Assembly: GCA_024509875.1 (NCBI GenBank)
Contig: JAMPIV010013752.1
Span: 124,001 to 188,000, forward strand
Source: Oreohelix idahoensis
Lineage: Eukaryota; Mollusca; Gastropoda; Stylommatophora; Oreohelicidae
DNA: 64,000 nt
Direction of reading: 5' to 3'
Shown in pieces: positions 45,701 through 55,044 of the stretch; positions within the stretch are counted from its first letter, which is position 1; the number at the start of each line of letters is the position of its first letter. Both the position numbers and the translations under genes were made by a program. The notes beneath the pieces are model-generated. The model had not been told where the DNA came from, did not search any database, and saw only the letters and a program-made list of their open reading frames with translations.

Positions 45701-47620
45701 TTACTTCACGATCTAATCACTGCCGATAATATTAGCGATGAGACTCAGTCTTCTTATGAGTACGTCATTGCTCTTAGGAAAAAAATCATTGAGGCATGCA
45801 GACTAGCAACTTCGTCTTCCGAATTTGCTAAAGAAAAGGCAAGGCAGTTTGCAAATAAGAATAGATGTCTACGACAACTTTGTCCAGGTGACAAAGCTCT
45901 CGTTCTACTTTCTTCAAGGGAGAACAGACTTCTAATTGCATGGAAAGGTCCATATGCAATAGTCTCCAAAATTTCTGATGTCGACTATGTTGTCGATATT
46001 GATGGAAAGCATAAAACTTTCCACATAAATATGCTCACGGAATTTTATGAAAGACCAGACTATTTGCAGCCTATTTTCCAGGCAACGGACAATTCTCAAG
46101 TACCTCATGGTCAGTACTCATCTCTGTCAGTTATACAGGATGAGGAAACTACTTTTTCTGATGTCAATCTTCCTCTTTCTATGGTCCCACTTTATTCTAC
46201 GGAATCTTGGAAAAACGTGACCGTTTCTCCAAATCTTTCCGCGGAGGAACATCGACAAGTTTCTTCGATGTTGCAAACATTTCAGGATGTTCTTACAGAC
46301 ATCCCGGGACACACACATGTCATTGAACATGACATTGTGCTAACTGATCATAATCCTATCAGAGTCAGACCCTATCCAATACCTATCCATTTCCAGTCTC
46401 AAGTCGAAAAAGAATTGGATGAAATGATACGTTTGGAAATCATTGAACCATCCACTTCAGCATACTCTTCGTCTATGGTTATTGTTCGAAAGAAGGATAA
46501 TAACATTCGCATTTGCGTAGATTATCGCAAATTGAACCAAGTTACGAAGTTCGATGCTGAACCTATGCCTTCATTAGAAGAGCTACTCAATAAACTTTCT
46601 AATTCTAGATTCTTTACCAAACTAGATTTGTCTAAAGGTTATTGGCAAGTCCCGCTAACTGAACGTGCCAAACCTTTTACAGCTTTTTCTACACCTAGGG
46701 GTTTATTCCAATGGAATTTCATGCCTTTTGGTCTTATGAACGCCCCTGCTACATTCGTACGCATGATGCGGCGAATTCTCGCATATCGTACAGATGTCAT
46801 AGCATACCTAGATGATATCTGTCTATTCAGTGATTCCTGGGAAGATCACTATTTGGGTTTATACGAATTACTGTCTACTCTTCGCGAGTATAACTTGACT
46901 GCAAAACCCTCTAAAGCCTTTATAGGATTTAGTGAGATTTCTTTCCTAGGTCATCGTGTTGGTCATGGTCTTTTAAAGACAGAGGACCACAATGTTTCAA
47001 AAATACTTAACATTTCGGTCCCTAAGACAAAGAAACAAGTAAGGAGTCTATTAGGTTTGATCCAATTCTACGGACGATTCATTCCGAATCTGTCCTCCAT
47101 TATGGCACCGCTTTCTACTTTATTGAAGAAAGGGTCGCCTAATTTGATCCGCTGGTCTAAAGAATGTCAATCCTCATTGGACCAGGTTAAAGACCTATTT
47201 TCATCTCCACCTATTCTTAGGTTACCTACTATTGAGAAGACTTTTGTTCTTCGAAGTGACGCCTCGTCAACTGGGATTGGGGCAGCACTAATGCAGGAGT
47301 ATTCTGATACTCTGCATCCGGTGATGTATATCTCTAGGAAATTAAATGCTGCAGAAAAGAATTACTCGGTTTTAGACCGTGAGTTATTGGCTATGGTATG
47401 GTCTATTCTGAAGTTACAAAGATTTCTTCTAGGCGCACATTTCATTGTGGAAACCGACCAGAAAGCGCTTACTGCTATTCAGAGCAAAAACTTGAAGAGC
47501 TCGAGGTCCACTCGTTATGCCATAGCTCTTCAACCATTTCATTTCTCGGTTCGAGCTATCCGTGGTTCGGATAATGTAATGGCAGACATTCTGTCCAGAT
47601 GCCCACACGATTCCACATGA
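42722..47620 (+). CDS. Gag-Pol polyprotein, gypsy type, integrase before reverse transcriptase
   Basis: One uninterrupted 1632-codon frame. Residues ~35-150: Glu/Lys/Arg-rich coiled coil. 165-345: capsid-like gag. 350-500: Asn/Arg/Gly-rich, likely RNA-binding, with no classic CCHC knuckle; a C-x2-C...C-G-H cluster lies at 520-539. ~560-645: retropepsin-like protease (DSG at 573-575). 768-810: integrase HHCC zinc region. 830-945: integrase core with D839, D899, E935 (35 residues between the last two). 1050-1110: GPY-type C-terminal module. 1180-1460: reverse transcriptase, YLDD at 1362-1365. 1505-1630: RNase H with D1513, E1554, D1579. Gag and pol are fused without frameshift or stop, so protease must do all the processing. 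All catalytic residues are present. Confidence 0.95.
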   Translation: MSTFEYFIEQGKALGKTGDKLEEFATVQYAKALKSEEKKMKELTEQKRIDAENLKLQMQVDEKRLQMEMEKQKREAESQEKRLQAEVENKRLEKEAENKRLEIEAENKRLEKQAEAEERRLQREADERKAKMEHEEKLLALELEKLKLSSNANDANKVSSANKSNAVDFKLNLPAFNASIDDITFYLDRFESACKVHNIDKTLYVYHLSKILRGDALTLLGMVDVPDKNNYEVVRAALLKKYQLNEDGYRLKFKNMLPETGVEFSEFISGIRLTFLRWVELSKTESTFEALMDLLLRDKVMSSVNEAFLSFLHERKPKNIKEMEEYCSQYVTAHPHITISNSKVKEGLPVASAAPYGPNFMRKFQGSQQNFNKKSNRNYAQNHGNQFQGDSSSQNWRQPNITRYSIPGNFRNFHKGNRYRGKYFLQRPQYQDNRGSQQHRDGNDSYGNWNSNQDKNYSRDFNDNCRGNNGRGRSQQKRKRYQQTNSVQQESQGADKQVNNDKDHNAIGCSSFDFGRANKCIQCSTLFDPKTISTLSCGHPLPALPANVAHDGRGSLILHKGLVNSNPVSVLFDSGCTTVGVRQSLVDPFCATGKVIKCVTFGGTLEKYPTAIIHIATPFFTGEVHACLLPNPIADLIIGRIHGVRECTPQQIAVWEEQNIEATNTVVTRAHALDPPQTSLTNNDEVNEQNSHLTITRDSFIKLQEEDPSLQKFFILAKKGDPNQNTNRKSWISMKNGVLVRMVQDSTTSTHSQILVPKSMRLQILQHAHDSQCAGHMGFSRTKSRVLAAFFWPFVSKDIRMYCRSCKVCQEVKSKGPRHAAPIQAADIPIRPFQKMAIDIIGPFRIKSARGHQFILTCVDMCTRWPEAIPLKSISTADIADALWLIFSRLGFPGEILSDHGTQLISDTMSQVMSMLHIKRSLSSIYHPMSNGLVERLNRTLKTLLGKITEDHPQDWDRVLPAALFAYREVPNEHTGFSPFELVFGAQPRGPMSLLHDLITADNISDETQSSYEYVIALRKKIIEACRLATSSSEFAKEKARQFANKNRCLRQLCPGDKALVLLSSRENRLLIAWKGPYAIVSKISDVDYVVDIDGKHKTFHINMLTEFYERPDYLQPIFQATDNSQVPHGQYSSLSVIQDEETTFSDVNLPLSMVPLYSTESWKNVTVSPNLSAEEHRQVSSMLQTFQDVLTDIPGHTHVIEHDIVLTDHNPIRVRPYPIPIHFQSQVEKELDEMIRLEIIEPSTSAYSSSMVIVRKKDNNIRICVDYRKLNQVTKFDAEPMPSLEELLNKLSNSRFFTKLDLSKGYWQVPLTERAKPFTAFSTPRGLFQWNFMPFGLMNAPATFVRMMRRILAYRTDVIAYLDDICLFSDSWEDHYLGLYELLSTLREYNLTAKPSKAFIGFSEISFLGHRVGHGLLKTEDHNVSKILNISVPKTKKQVRSLLGLIQFYGRFIPNLSSIMAPLSTLLKKGSPNLIRWSKECQSSLDQVKDLFSSPPILRLPTIEKTFVLRSDASSTGIGAALMQEYSDTLHPVMYISRKLNAAEKNYSVLDRELLAMVWSILKLQRFLLGAHFIVETDQKALTAIQSKNLKSSRSTRYAIALQPFHFSVRAIRGSDNVMADILSRCPHDST

Positions 47621-48384
47621 TTCTTCTGTCATATATATATTTCCTGATATACAGTCCAATGTTATAATGACATGTTAGTAGATTTTTTTTTCTCACTTTT
47701 TTGAGGGGGAATTTATAACATTGTACCATGTAATTATCTAAGAAGGCTTAGTTAGTGATATACGGGCCAAAAGATCACTCGGCCACATTTAAATAAATTA
47801 TTTTCAGGATTGTATTGAGAGATTTACCAGTTGTCTTTAAGATTTGTGTTATTGATATTTTCGCAGCACATCATTGAAGATGCGAGATTGTGTCCATTGT
47901 GGAACTTTGAGTATATCAAGTCCTGTCCTAGATTGGGAGCGGATGATGTCCACATCTTCTTCTATTGAATGTTTTATGTCAACGAAGATCAACACATGTA
48001 TTACTTATTAGTTACTGATGCATTACATAATGTAATAAAATAGTGCGGTATATTAATATATTACACCGCTATTTGCAACACATTGTATGATATCATAATA
48101 ATATATTTGATTTCATATATTGGTATGAGAATAATTTGACTTTTATTATGATGTTGCCATCATTGTGGTTTGTGTTGGTGGCACCTTCCTGGGATATATA
48201 CGCGTATACTTAGATAAATTTTTCTCTAAGGACCTGGGATATGATCTCAGTTTCGCTCCAAGTGTTGAGCTATTTTGTTAGGTATATCCGCGCATCATAC
48301 GTGCGTTAGGAGCCTAGATTTTTCCGGCTCCAGGATTTAAAAAAAAAAATGTTTCATTTTTTTTTTCCCGGGAGGGTGCGGTAA
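47621..48384 (+). other. Gypsy 3' untranslated region with polypurine tract
   Basis: No coding sequence. The purine-rich GGGAGGGTGCGGTAA just before the LTR is the likely polypurine tract. The minus-strand relative keeps GGTGCGGTAA at the same place. Confidence 0.75.
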
Positions 48385-49717
48385 TGTTACGCACAAATAA
48401 TTACTTTTTTCCAAAGTCTTTGTATGATCGTTTTTCGTATGTATGATCATTATTTGACTGAAATGCATGTTATATATATTTTATGGTCAAAGGGACAGAA
48501 CCCGATATATCGATACTACTATTTTTTATGAGTTTACCTCCTCTTGTATAGAGACACGTTCGGTCTATAATGTCTTGAACGAAGCGTGACCATATCTCCT
48601 TATTTGGTAGTATCAGTCAACTGTTGTAGATGTTTGAAACCTTTCTTAACGCTTCTGTTCATGTCCATAAAAGGCGCGACTGTGTAAGACTTTTATCTCG
48701 AATGTTCTTAGAATCGTCTTATTGTGAACAGCGACTCAGAGATTGTCACTCTGCGCATGTCTCGACTGGGTTGTCGTTTGTTGTTCCGCCCAGGTCGGGC
48801 AGTTGAGAAATGGACTGATTAGCGAGCGGACGCGACTGCGTCTTGTGATTCTCTGAGGGAAATACATTGTCTTTGTGAGTTAGTTAGCTAACTAGACTAT
48901 TTCCCCGTATTATTCAAGCCTGCCTGGAGGCATATGTTCATGGTTGATTTTCCGAAATAAGGTAATTCCTCTTGTATCGAACTTTATGCTATCATCTAGA
49001 GGTTCGTCATTTTGTCGCCTTTTTGCTCGCCTGTGTGATTCAAAATGGAGAGGTACTTTGACTAGGATTAAGTCACCGGTATCTTTATACCTGAACTAGT
49101 TATATATCTATGGGTCGCTCTAGACCAACAAGACTATTGTCTGTGTTCCAGGATTCGTTATATCAGAGATCACGTCCAAGTCAGATGGTTAGACTTAGGA
49201 AGGTTATAAAGGTCGAGCTGACCTGTAATCCATGTATGCTACTCACGTGCAGACAGTAAACGGACGTATTGTATACATCTGATCTGCTAGCATCAGGAAG
49301 GAATAATTATTATTGTCTATGAACATTAAGGATCTGCAGCTGACCACGGTTGCAGAAGTTATATGTATTATTTATCAAGCTTCGCTATGATATTTGTTTT
49401 CCATACAACTATTGAGTATTGACTTCTACATGACTGTCAGTTAACATGAGTTTGAATGCTGCATTCGTTATACTATGCTGATGATAACATAAGTATCATG
49501 ACTGTTTTGTGGCGTGCAATAAATGGTATAAACCTAAAGCGAAGTTACCATTTTTATGACTCTACACGTCATGTTGCCTGTGGTGTACCCTGAACTGTTC
49601 TACTGCAACACACACACCGCAACAATCTAAACCAGATAAGACACCCACATCTTGCATTGTAATACCTGGTGTCGATAGAGGTGGTAATTTGACGGCATCC
49701 TAATTCCACCCTTATCA
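48385..49717 (+). repeat. 3' LTR
   Basis: Same 1333 bp as the 5' LTR; ends CCACCCTTATCA immediately before the GTGAC duplication. Confidence 0.97.
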
Positions 49718-49940
49718 GTGACACAGGCGTTATATAACGCAGTTTTGGTCTTCAATGTGAGTTTGGAGTTTCCCCAAACACGCGATGTGAGGCGAGCAAA
49801 GGTAGCTGCAGCTTTGCCAATGCGGCTGTCAATTTCTGTGTCCAGTGAGAGTTTGTCATTGATGGTAGACCCTAGGTATGTGAAGTGGTGCAGCGATGCC
49901 AATTCATAGTTATCGATAGTAAATAACTGGTGCATATATC
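49718..49940 (-). pseudogene. LINE reverse transcriptase fragment (upstream half, split by gypsy)
   Basis: Minus-strand translation: FTIDNYELASLHHFTYLGST, LDTEIDSRIGKAAATFARL, WGNSKLTLKTKTALYNACVT, ending exactly at the gypsy target duplication. The next residues are at 39852. It covers the thumb region. A related fragment is at 22015-22345. Confidence 0.9.
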
Positions 49941-50081
49941 CAGAGCCAAAGTGTGGATTCCGAGCTGGTAGACCAACAACAGACATGATCTTTTCTCTCC
50001 ACCAGACATGGTTGTTGCGACCCACACTAACAAAAAAAAACAAAAACAAAACAAAAAATTACAGTGTGATTAAACTCTGCT

Positions 50082-50345
50082 ATGGGAGCCGCGCTGGTGT
50101 AATGGCTTCGGCGTTGTACTGGCGACCAGGTGTTCATGGTTCAAACCCGGGCGTCAGCGTTTGAAGAAATGTTTACGGCCGGAAATTTGACTGAATAACC
50201 TGAACGGCTCCTGTGATAAACCCTCTGTGGATGGGAAGGAGCGAAGCTCCTGACCGGGTTGGAAGGAAAGTCCTCAGGTTCTCCAGCCTCGCAATGACAT
50301 GTCATTGAGCCGAAGGGCTGAAAGCCCAAGTGCCGCTGGTTAAGG

Positions 50346-50376
<31 letters not shown>
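50082..50376 (+). mobile_element. tRNA-derived SINE (type B) with poly(A) tail
   Basis: Head with A box TGGTGTAATGG and B box GGTTCAAACCC, a ~190-base body, and a ~31-nt poly(A) run. Direct repeats ATTAAACTCTGCT at 50069-50081 and 50377-50389 define the target duplication. The long A tail suggests a fairly recent insertion. Confidence 0.9.
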
Positions 50377-50379
<3 letters not shown>

Positions 50380-50664
50380 AAACTCTGCTTCAGAGGTGAG
50401 CAGAGGTGAACAGAGGTGAACAGAGAGTGATATCAAAATCCCACATACATATAGTTTTCCAGCTGATTCTATCATTCCTTCCGTTCGTAACGCTACCAAA
50501 AATAGTAACACTCGCCAAAGAAAAGTGCGCAAAGGTTGGTGTGCATGCACCATGTGAACGGCGTGCGTGTTCAAACTTTGTTTAACAACGGATGTAAAAC
50601 AAATATATTGGCTTTTTAATACTCTCCCGAAAACAAATAACACATAAGGAAGGGAAACCCGGGG

Positions 50665-50812
50665 TCTGTAAACAGTAAATAAATATTAGACAAACATAAA
50701 GGTATGTTTTCAAGCACTCGTAAGAAATAAAGAAGTAGAACACTAGATAACAGAAAAACAACAGATTGAGTGCTTACACAGGACTCGAACCCAGGAACGT
50801 CCGTGCAACAAC

Positions 50813-50863
<51 letters not shown>

Positions 50864-50880
50864 AGCCATGCAAGCGAATC
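50665..50880 (-). mobile_element. tRNA-derived repeat (type C) carrying a C-run
   Basis: On the minus strand a perfect B box (GGGTTCGAGTCC) is followed by a body shared with 57640-57790: CAAGCACTCGTAAGAAAT and AAGAAGTAGAACACTAG occur in both. The A-box side is interrupted by the homopolymer at 50814-50863. Confidence 0.7.
50814..50863. repeat. Homopolymer of 50 C
   Basis: Uninterrupted C (G on the minus strand). Exact length is doubtful because sequencing of such runs is error-prone. Confidence 0.9.
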
Positions 50881-50889
50881 ACACTATCC

Positions 50890-51320
50890 TCCCTGCCATT
50901 TACGCATCACCAAAAATGATGCTTCGATGACAGATCATTAGTGCAGAAAAATAAAAGATAGAAGGGAAAGAAAGTGAGAATTAAGTGGAGAACCTGAAAC
51001 TATGGGAGTAAGAGACAAATACTCCCTGATAGTGTCAAATGTTGGAGCGAAAATGGCCGCTACTGAACCGGAAACCGGAAGTGAATAGTTCATTGTCACT
51101 ATAAATAAAAAAAAGATGATGAAAACAAGGACTGGAAAACGGTTTGGGGAAAAAAGTAATACATCTTCAGGGAAAAAAAATTAAATTAAATTAAGTTAAA
51201 AAAAAAATTAAATTAAATTTAAAAAAAAATTAAAATTAAACAAAATTAAATTAAACAGAAACAAAATGGGAAGGCAAGGGTGATCGCAGTCATAATAGAA
51301 CTGGGGCTAGATAGAAAAAG
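50890..51320. other. No gene; A/T-rich simple sequence
   Basis: Includes AAATTAAATTAAATT-type repeats at about 51175-51265. Confidence 0.6.
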
Positions 51321-51325
51321 ACGCC

Positions 51326-52180
51326 TCATACAAAAGAATGCAGGGTGTTCAAACCACTGGGTTTGAGGCAACCTATAAGATGGATGAGGCGTTGTTCCAA
51401 ACAGAACCGACTGTTAGCGTCCAATGAAGAGGATCTGATGGCTGTCACCTGGATGTCAGTCGTACCGTGGTGGCCAGGGCCATTGAAGTGGATGGCCACA
51501 GTTGTGGATTTCAGCTGCGACATGTCGTAGAGGTGTAAGCAGAATCGGTCACTCAGTCGTATGCCCGTTTGGCCGATGTAAGTAATATTGCAACGTTTGC
51601 ATATAATAGCATAAATAACGTTAAGTGACTCGCATGTGAAGCCCTGTGTGATGGTGAACTTGGCCTTAGGGAATGTCACTGTGCGTGTTTGGATTACTTA
51701 CTGGCATGTCTTGCGTCGTGTCCGGTTACATGACTGGGTACCAAAATGGCCATCGTCTACAGTTTTCAAACGGCTGTGGACTAGGAGGTCCCTCAAATTT
51801 TTATCCCGTCTATATGCCAGCAAGGGTGGCTCAAGAAACACTTCCCGTGTCACTGGGTCAGATTGGAGGATAGGTAGGTAGCGATACAGGATCCTTTTAA
51901 CAGAAGCGCTGTGAGGGTGATAGGTCAATATTAACTTGACTCTATCCGAGGAGGTTTTGTGACGGGGGCTGTGGGCCTCTAGACGTGAGATAGGGAGAAA
52001 CGTTGCAAGGAGCGGCAGAGATAATATTAACGACAGGCATATTCTCGTGTGCCCAACCGTGGCCGCTACCAATTAATACGGAAATCGCCAGCGTATTGGT
52101 ACTAATTGTTGATAAAGTCAGCGTACGTGACAGATAGGAGATTACTTGTCTGGGTGACACATTTTGGACAGACAACAATG
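51326..52180 (-). pseudogene. Penelope-like element, C-terminal part with GIY-YIG nuclease
   Basis: Upstream frame (52072-51698) has LILTYHPHSASVKRIL, RDKNLRDLLVHSRL and a Cys pair, the region after the Penelope reverse transcriptase palm. After a frameshift near 51690 follows the GIY-YIG endonuclease: NVIYAIICKRCNITYIGQTG, LSDRFCLHLYDM and a C-terminal ERLIHLIGCLKP-like helix that holds the expected Glu (EQRLIHL). The polymerase catalytic region upstream is absent. Penelope elements pair a telomerase-like RT with this nuclease. Confidence 0.88.
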
Positions 52181-54900
52181 ACCTAATCGCTTCCTGTCCG
52201 GCTTGTTATGACAAGATTACATTACACAGTAATAATTTGTTACATCTGAAACACGTTGTCGTATGTGTTTACTGACATTTTTGTGAGTTTGTACACAAGG
52301 ATCGGATATTTTCATTCCATATACGGAAGGCTTGACACCTACATTACGTTCAACATTTTTCAATATCTCGAATAATTCGAAATCGCCCCCACCCTCCCAA
52401 CTAGCATGTTTAAAATGATTGGAGCTTTTGCCTAGCTTCATAACAAACAGAGCGGGGTAGGACAGTGAATATAACCTGACACCTTGTCAGTCAAATTTAC
52501 TGTAAAGATCGCTTGCCAAGACGACACAACCAGACCTTGCCAGAGTGAAGCCTAGAATTCAAAATTCCATTTTATCAGACCGGGCCTTTTATTTGAGTAT
52601 TTATCAGGACTTACAAAACCAGCCCAGGAAATCTCTATCATTTTAAAATAAGGAAATCCAGAATATCTGAGGAAAATAAAAATACGGAGTCAGAGATGGA
52701 GTTAAAGATAAAAATTAATGACCCCAAGTACACGTGTAAATAGGCATCGGCTATTGCCTAAACTTCATTCATCTGAGCAAAAAGTCTGTGAGCCAGGATT
52801 GGCGTAAGTTGTCATTTTACATTCTATATTTTCATTACTAACATGTGAACTAAAATGTACATATTACCATGTGAATATTAATGTGTGAAAATAGCTAGTG
52901 GATGTCCCAGTCATTTGAGACTGGCAACCTCAGCGCATAGAATGAAAATTTCATGAACCACCACTGCACGGGCTGGCGACTGCTTTATTGCTAGTTTCTT
53001 AAGCAGAACTAACCGCATCTGTAGTCCCAAGTTCCATATAGCATAGATAGGGAAAGATAAAAGAAATGATGAACATTTTAATTATAATACTTACAGTTTA
53101 AAACCAGTGTAAATGTCGATGTTAACATATGCACTTTAAAATTTATGGAAGTATCAAACTTTTCACATCAGTGTAAACATAAATGAAAACATATTCAATT
53201 TATATTGTGAACACTTCAAAACAGTGGAAATGTAAATGTAAACATATTATATCTGTATTATTTACCTTTTCGTTTAAATGTAAAGTGACTATAAAAGCTA
53301 TTCAATTTAAATGTAAAGAAAGTTTTCTCTCGAGAGATTAAAGTTAATTCTTATCGACGGTAAATTCTGAGTAAATGGGATGGTAGAATCGGAGAAAGGG
53401 GACACATAAGTATATGTCGGAAAACGCAATACTCAGGAAAGCGTTTCGTTTCTATTCTGTTACCATAATTGTTGGTGGTGGAATCAGTTGAAGGGTACTA
53501 TCTCTGGAACAAGAAGGGAACAGTGGCCTGAGCTTATAAGAGGAGGGACCAACTTTGTAGACTCTCCCTGACACTCCTGAGAACGAGCTGCATCCTACAT
53601 CCTTGACCAGCGACGAGAGTTATAAGTGATAAGTCCATCAAGAACCACCCCAGCGGGAGTAGAAACAACCACTTGCATCTAAGTGCAGTATATAAGCTGC
53701 CAAAGTGAACTTTTTTTATTAAACCTACGATCAAGCAGTGATGAACCCTTTCTTTTAAACTATTCAATTACACTGGACAACAGCCAAAATGTATCCGAGA
53801 CAAAAGTAGCTATTTTTAACTAATTTGGACATGCTGATCACGAATATGAAAATTAACAATCGCGAATTAGCTGTAATTTTCAAGATCGGGGAGAAGGGGG
53901 GGGGGGGTTAAAAAAAGCGTACAGCCTTTATTTTGATTGTGAGATCGGTGAGCAGGAACGGTATTGGGCCCCTGTTGGAGTCCGTTTATGGTAATGGTAT
54001 TGATTTTATCACGCGAATGGTTGAATACGAACAAAATGTCAATAAACTTCTTCAAACGAACATTCCAACAGGTATCGTTGCATTGGGTGAACTGGGTAAG
54101 TATTGGCAGCACACAAGTCGGTGTTTACTGTACATGTATTTTATTGACGTGACACCAACGAAGTGGAACAAGACAATCATAGTTACAGATGTGAAGATCA
54201 TACGTTAAAATGTTAATATCACTGTTAAAAGTTGTTGTAGAATCTCTAACAGTTAAGTTCTCTTATTCCAGTGACTAAGGATCACTTCCATTTCATATAA
54301 CAGACCTGGTAATTAACGTCCATTGACCTTCTCCCAAGGACGTTTATTAAGGCAAACGGATTCATTCTCACGGAGCAATAATTTATATCATACTTGTAAG
54401 CATCCCAGACTTTGTTGTAAAATTCTTGGATAGCATATCCAATCCAAACAAAAGGCAGATATAACAATACAACCAAGTTAGTGTTTCATCTTGGCTAACC
54501 TCTCGGTATCCATACCACGACTTTGGCATAGGTAAAACGGCATATTAAACATGTGAAGCATATATCTATATTCATTAACTTGATTCCACATATGGATTCT
54601 CCCTCTACAAAAGATTCCAAAGGCTATCGACTCCGTGTGTCCAATTCTAGGAATGTCATCTCCGATGAATTCCCGCTAGACCATTAATAGGAGCGGCCTG
54701 ATACTTAATTTTACATAATTAAACTTGCCATACGAAATGGGGCGACACTTACTTCAGACATCCACTATTGGCTTCGCCATGAAGACCAATAGATACGAAT
54801 ACAACTGCTGGCTTCTTCAAATCTGCCAGGAATCAAATAATAACACTGCGGACATAAAATGTCGTCCGAGCTGCCCCTATCATGACGTCACAATATCCTC
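52181..54900. other. No recognisable gene
   Basis: Only a dispersed repeat at 52900-53040 (shared with 37190-37330), three GTGTAAA(T/C)-rich stretches near 53100-53280 and a G-run near 53895-53908. Short open frames have no domain I recognise. Confidence 0.5.
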
Positions 54901-55044
54901 CAACTAGGTTACACGTGCGTCCAAAGCAACTCACACAGCATTGTGCACGTCAGTGCGTGAATCAATCGAACGCACAAACAATATAACTACATAAAACTGG
55001 TGCGTACATTTGGCAGGACCGAAGACTACCCCCTTAGGTAATAA

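Larger units (their letters stand above)
39853..49717 (+). mobile_element. Complete gypsy-type LTR retrotransposon with integrase before RT (Gmr1-like)
   Basis: 9865 bp, bounded by two LTRs of equal length (1333 bp) that start TGTTACGC and end CTTATCA. The 5-bp target duplication GTGAC flanks it (39848-39852 and 49718-49722). The single coding frame at 42722-47620 is intact. I count about six differences between the LTRs, so the insertion is recent and it may still be active. The site is inside a LINE remnant. Domain order gag-protease-integrase-RT-RNase H differs from ordinary gypsy elements, where integrase is last, and matches the Gmr1-like group. Confidence 0.95.

Noticed and set aside
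50616..50882. Minus-strand frame with a poly-Gly stretch
   Set aside because: The glycines come from the 50-base homopolymer.
53867..54208. Overlapping plus and minus frames suggesting a Penelope polymerase start
   Set aside because: Neither frame shows reverse-transcriptase motifs; similarity was too weak to support.
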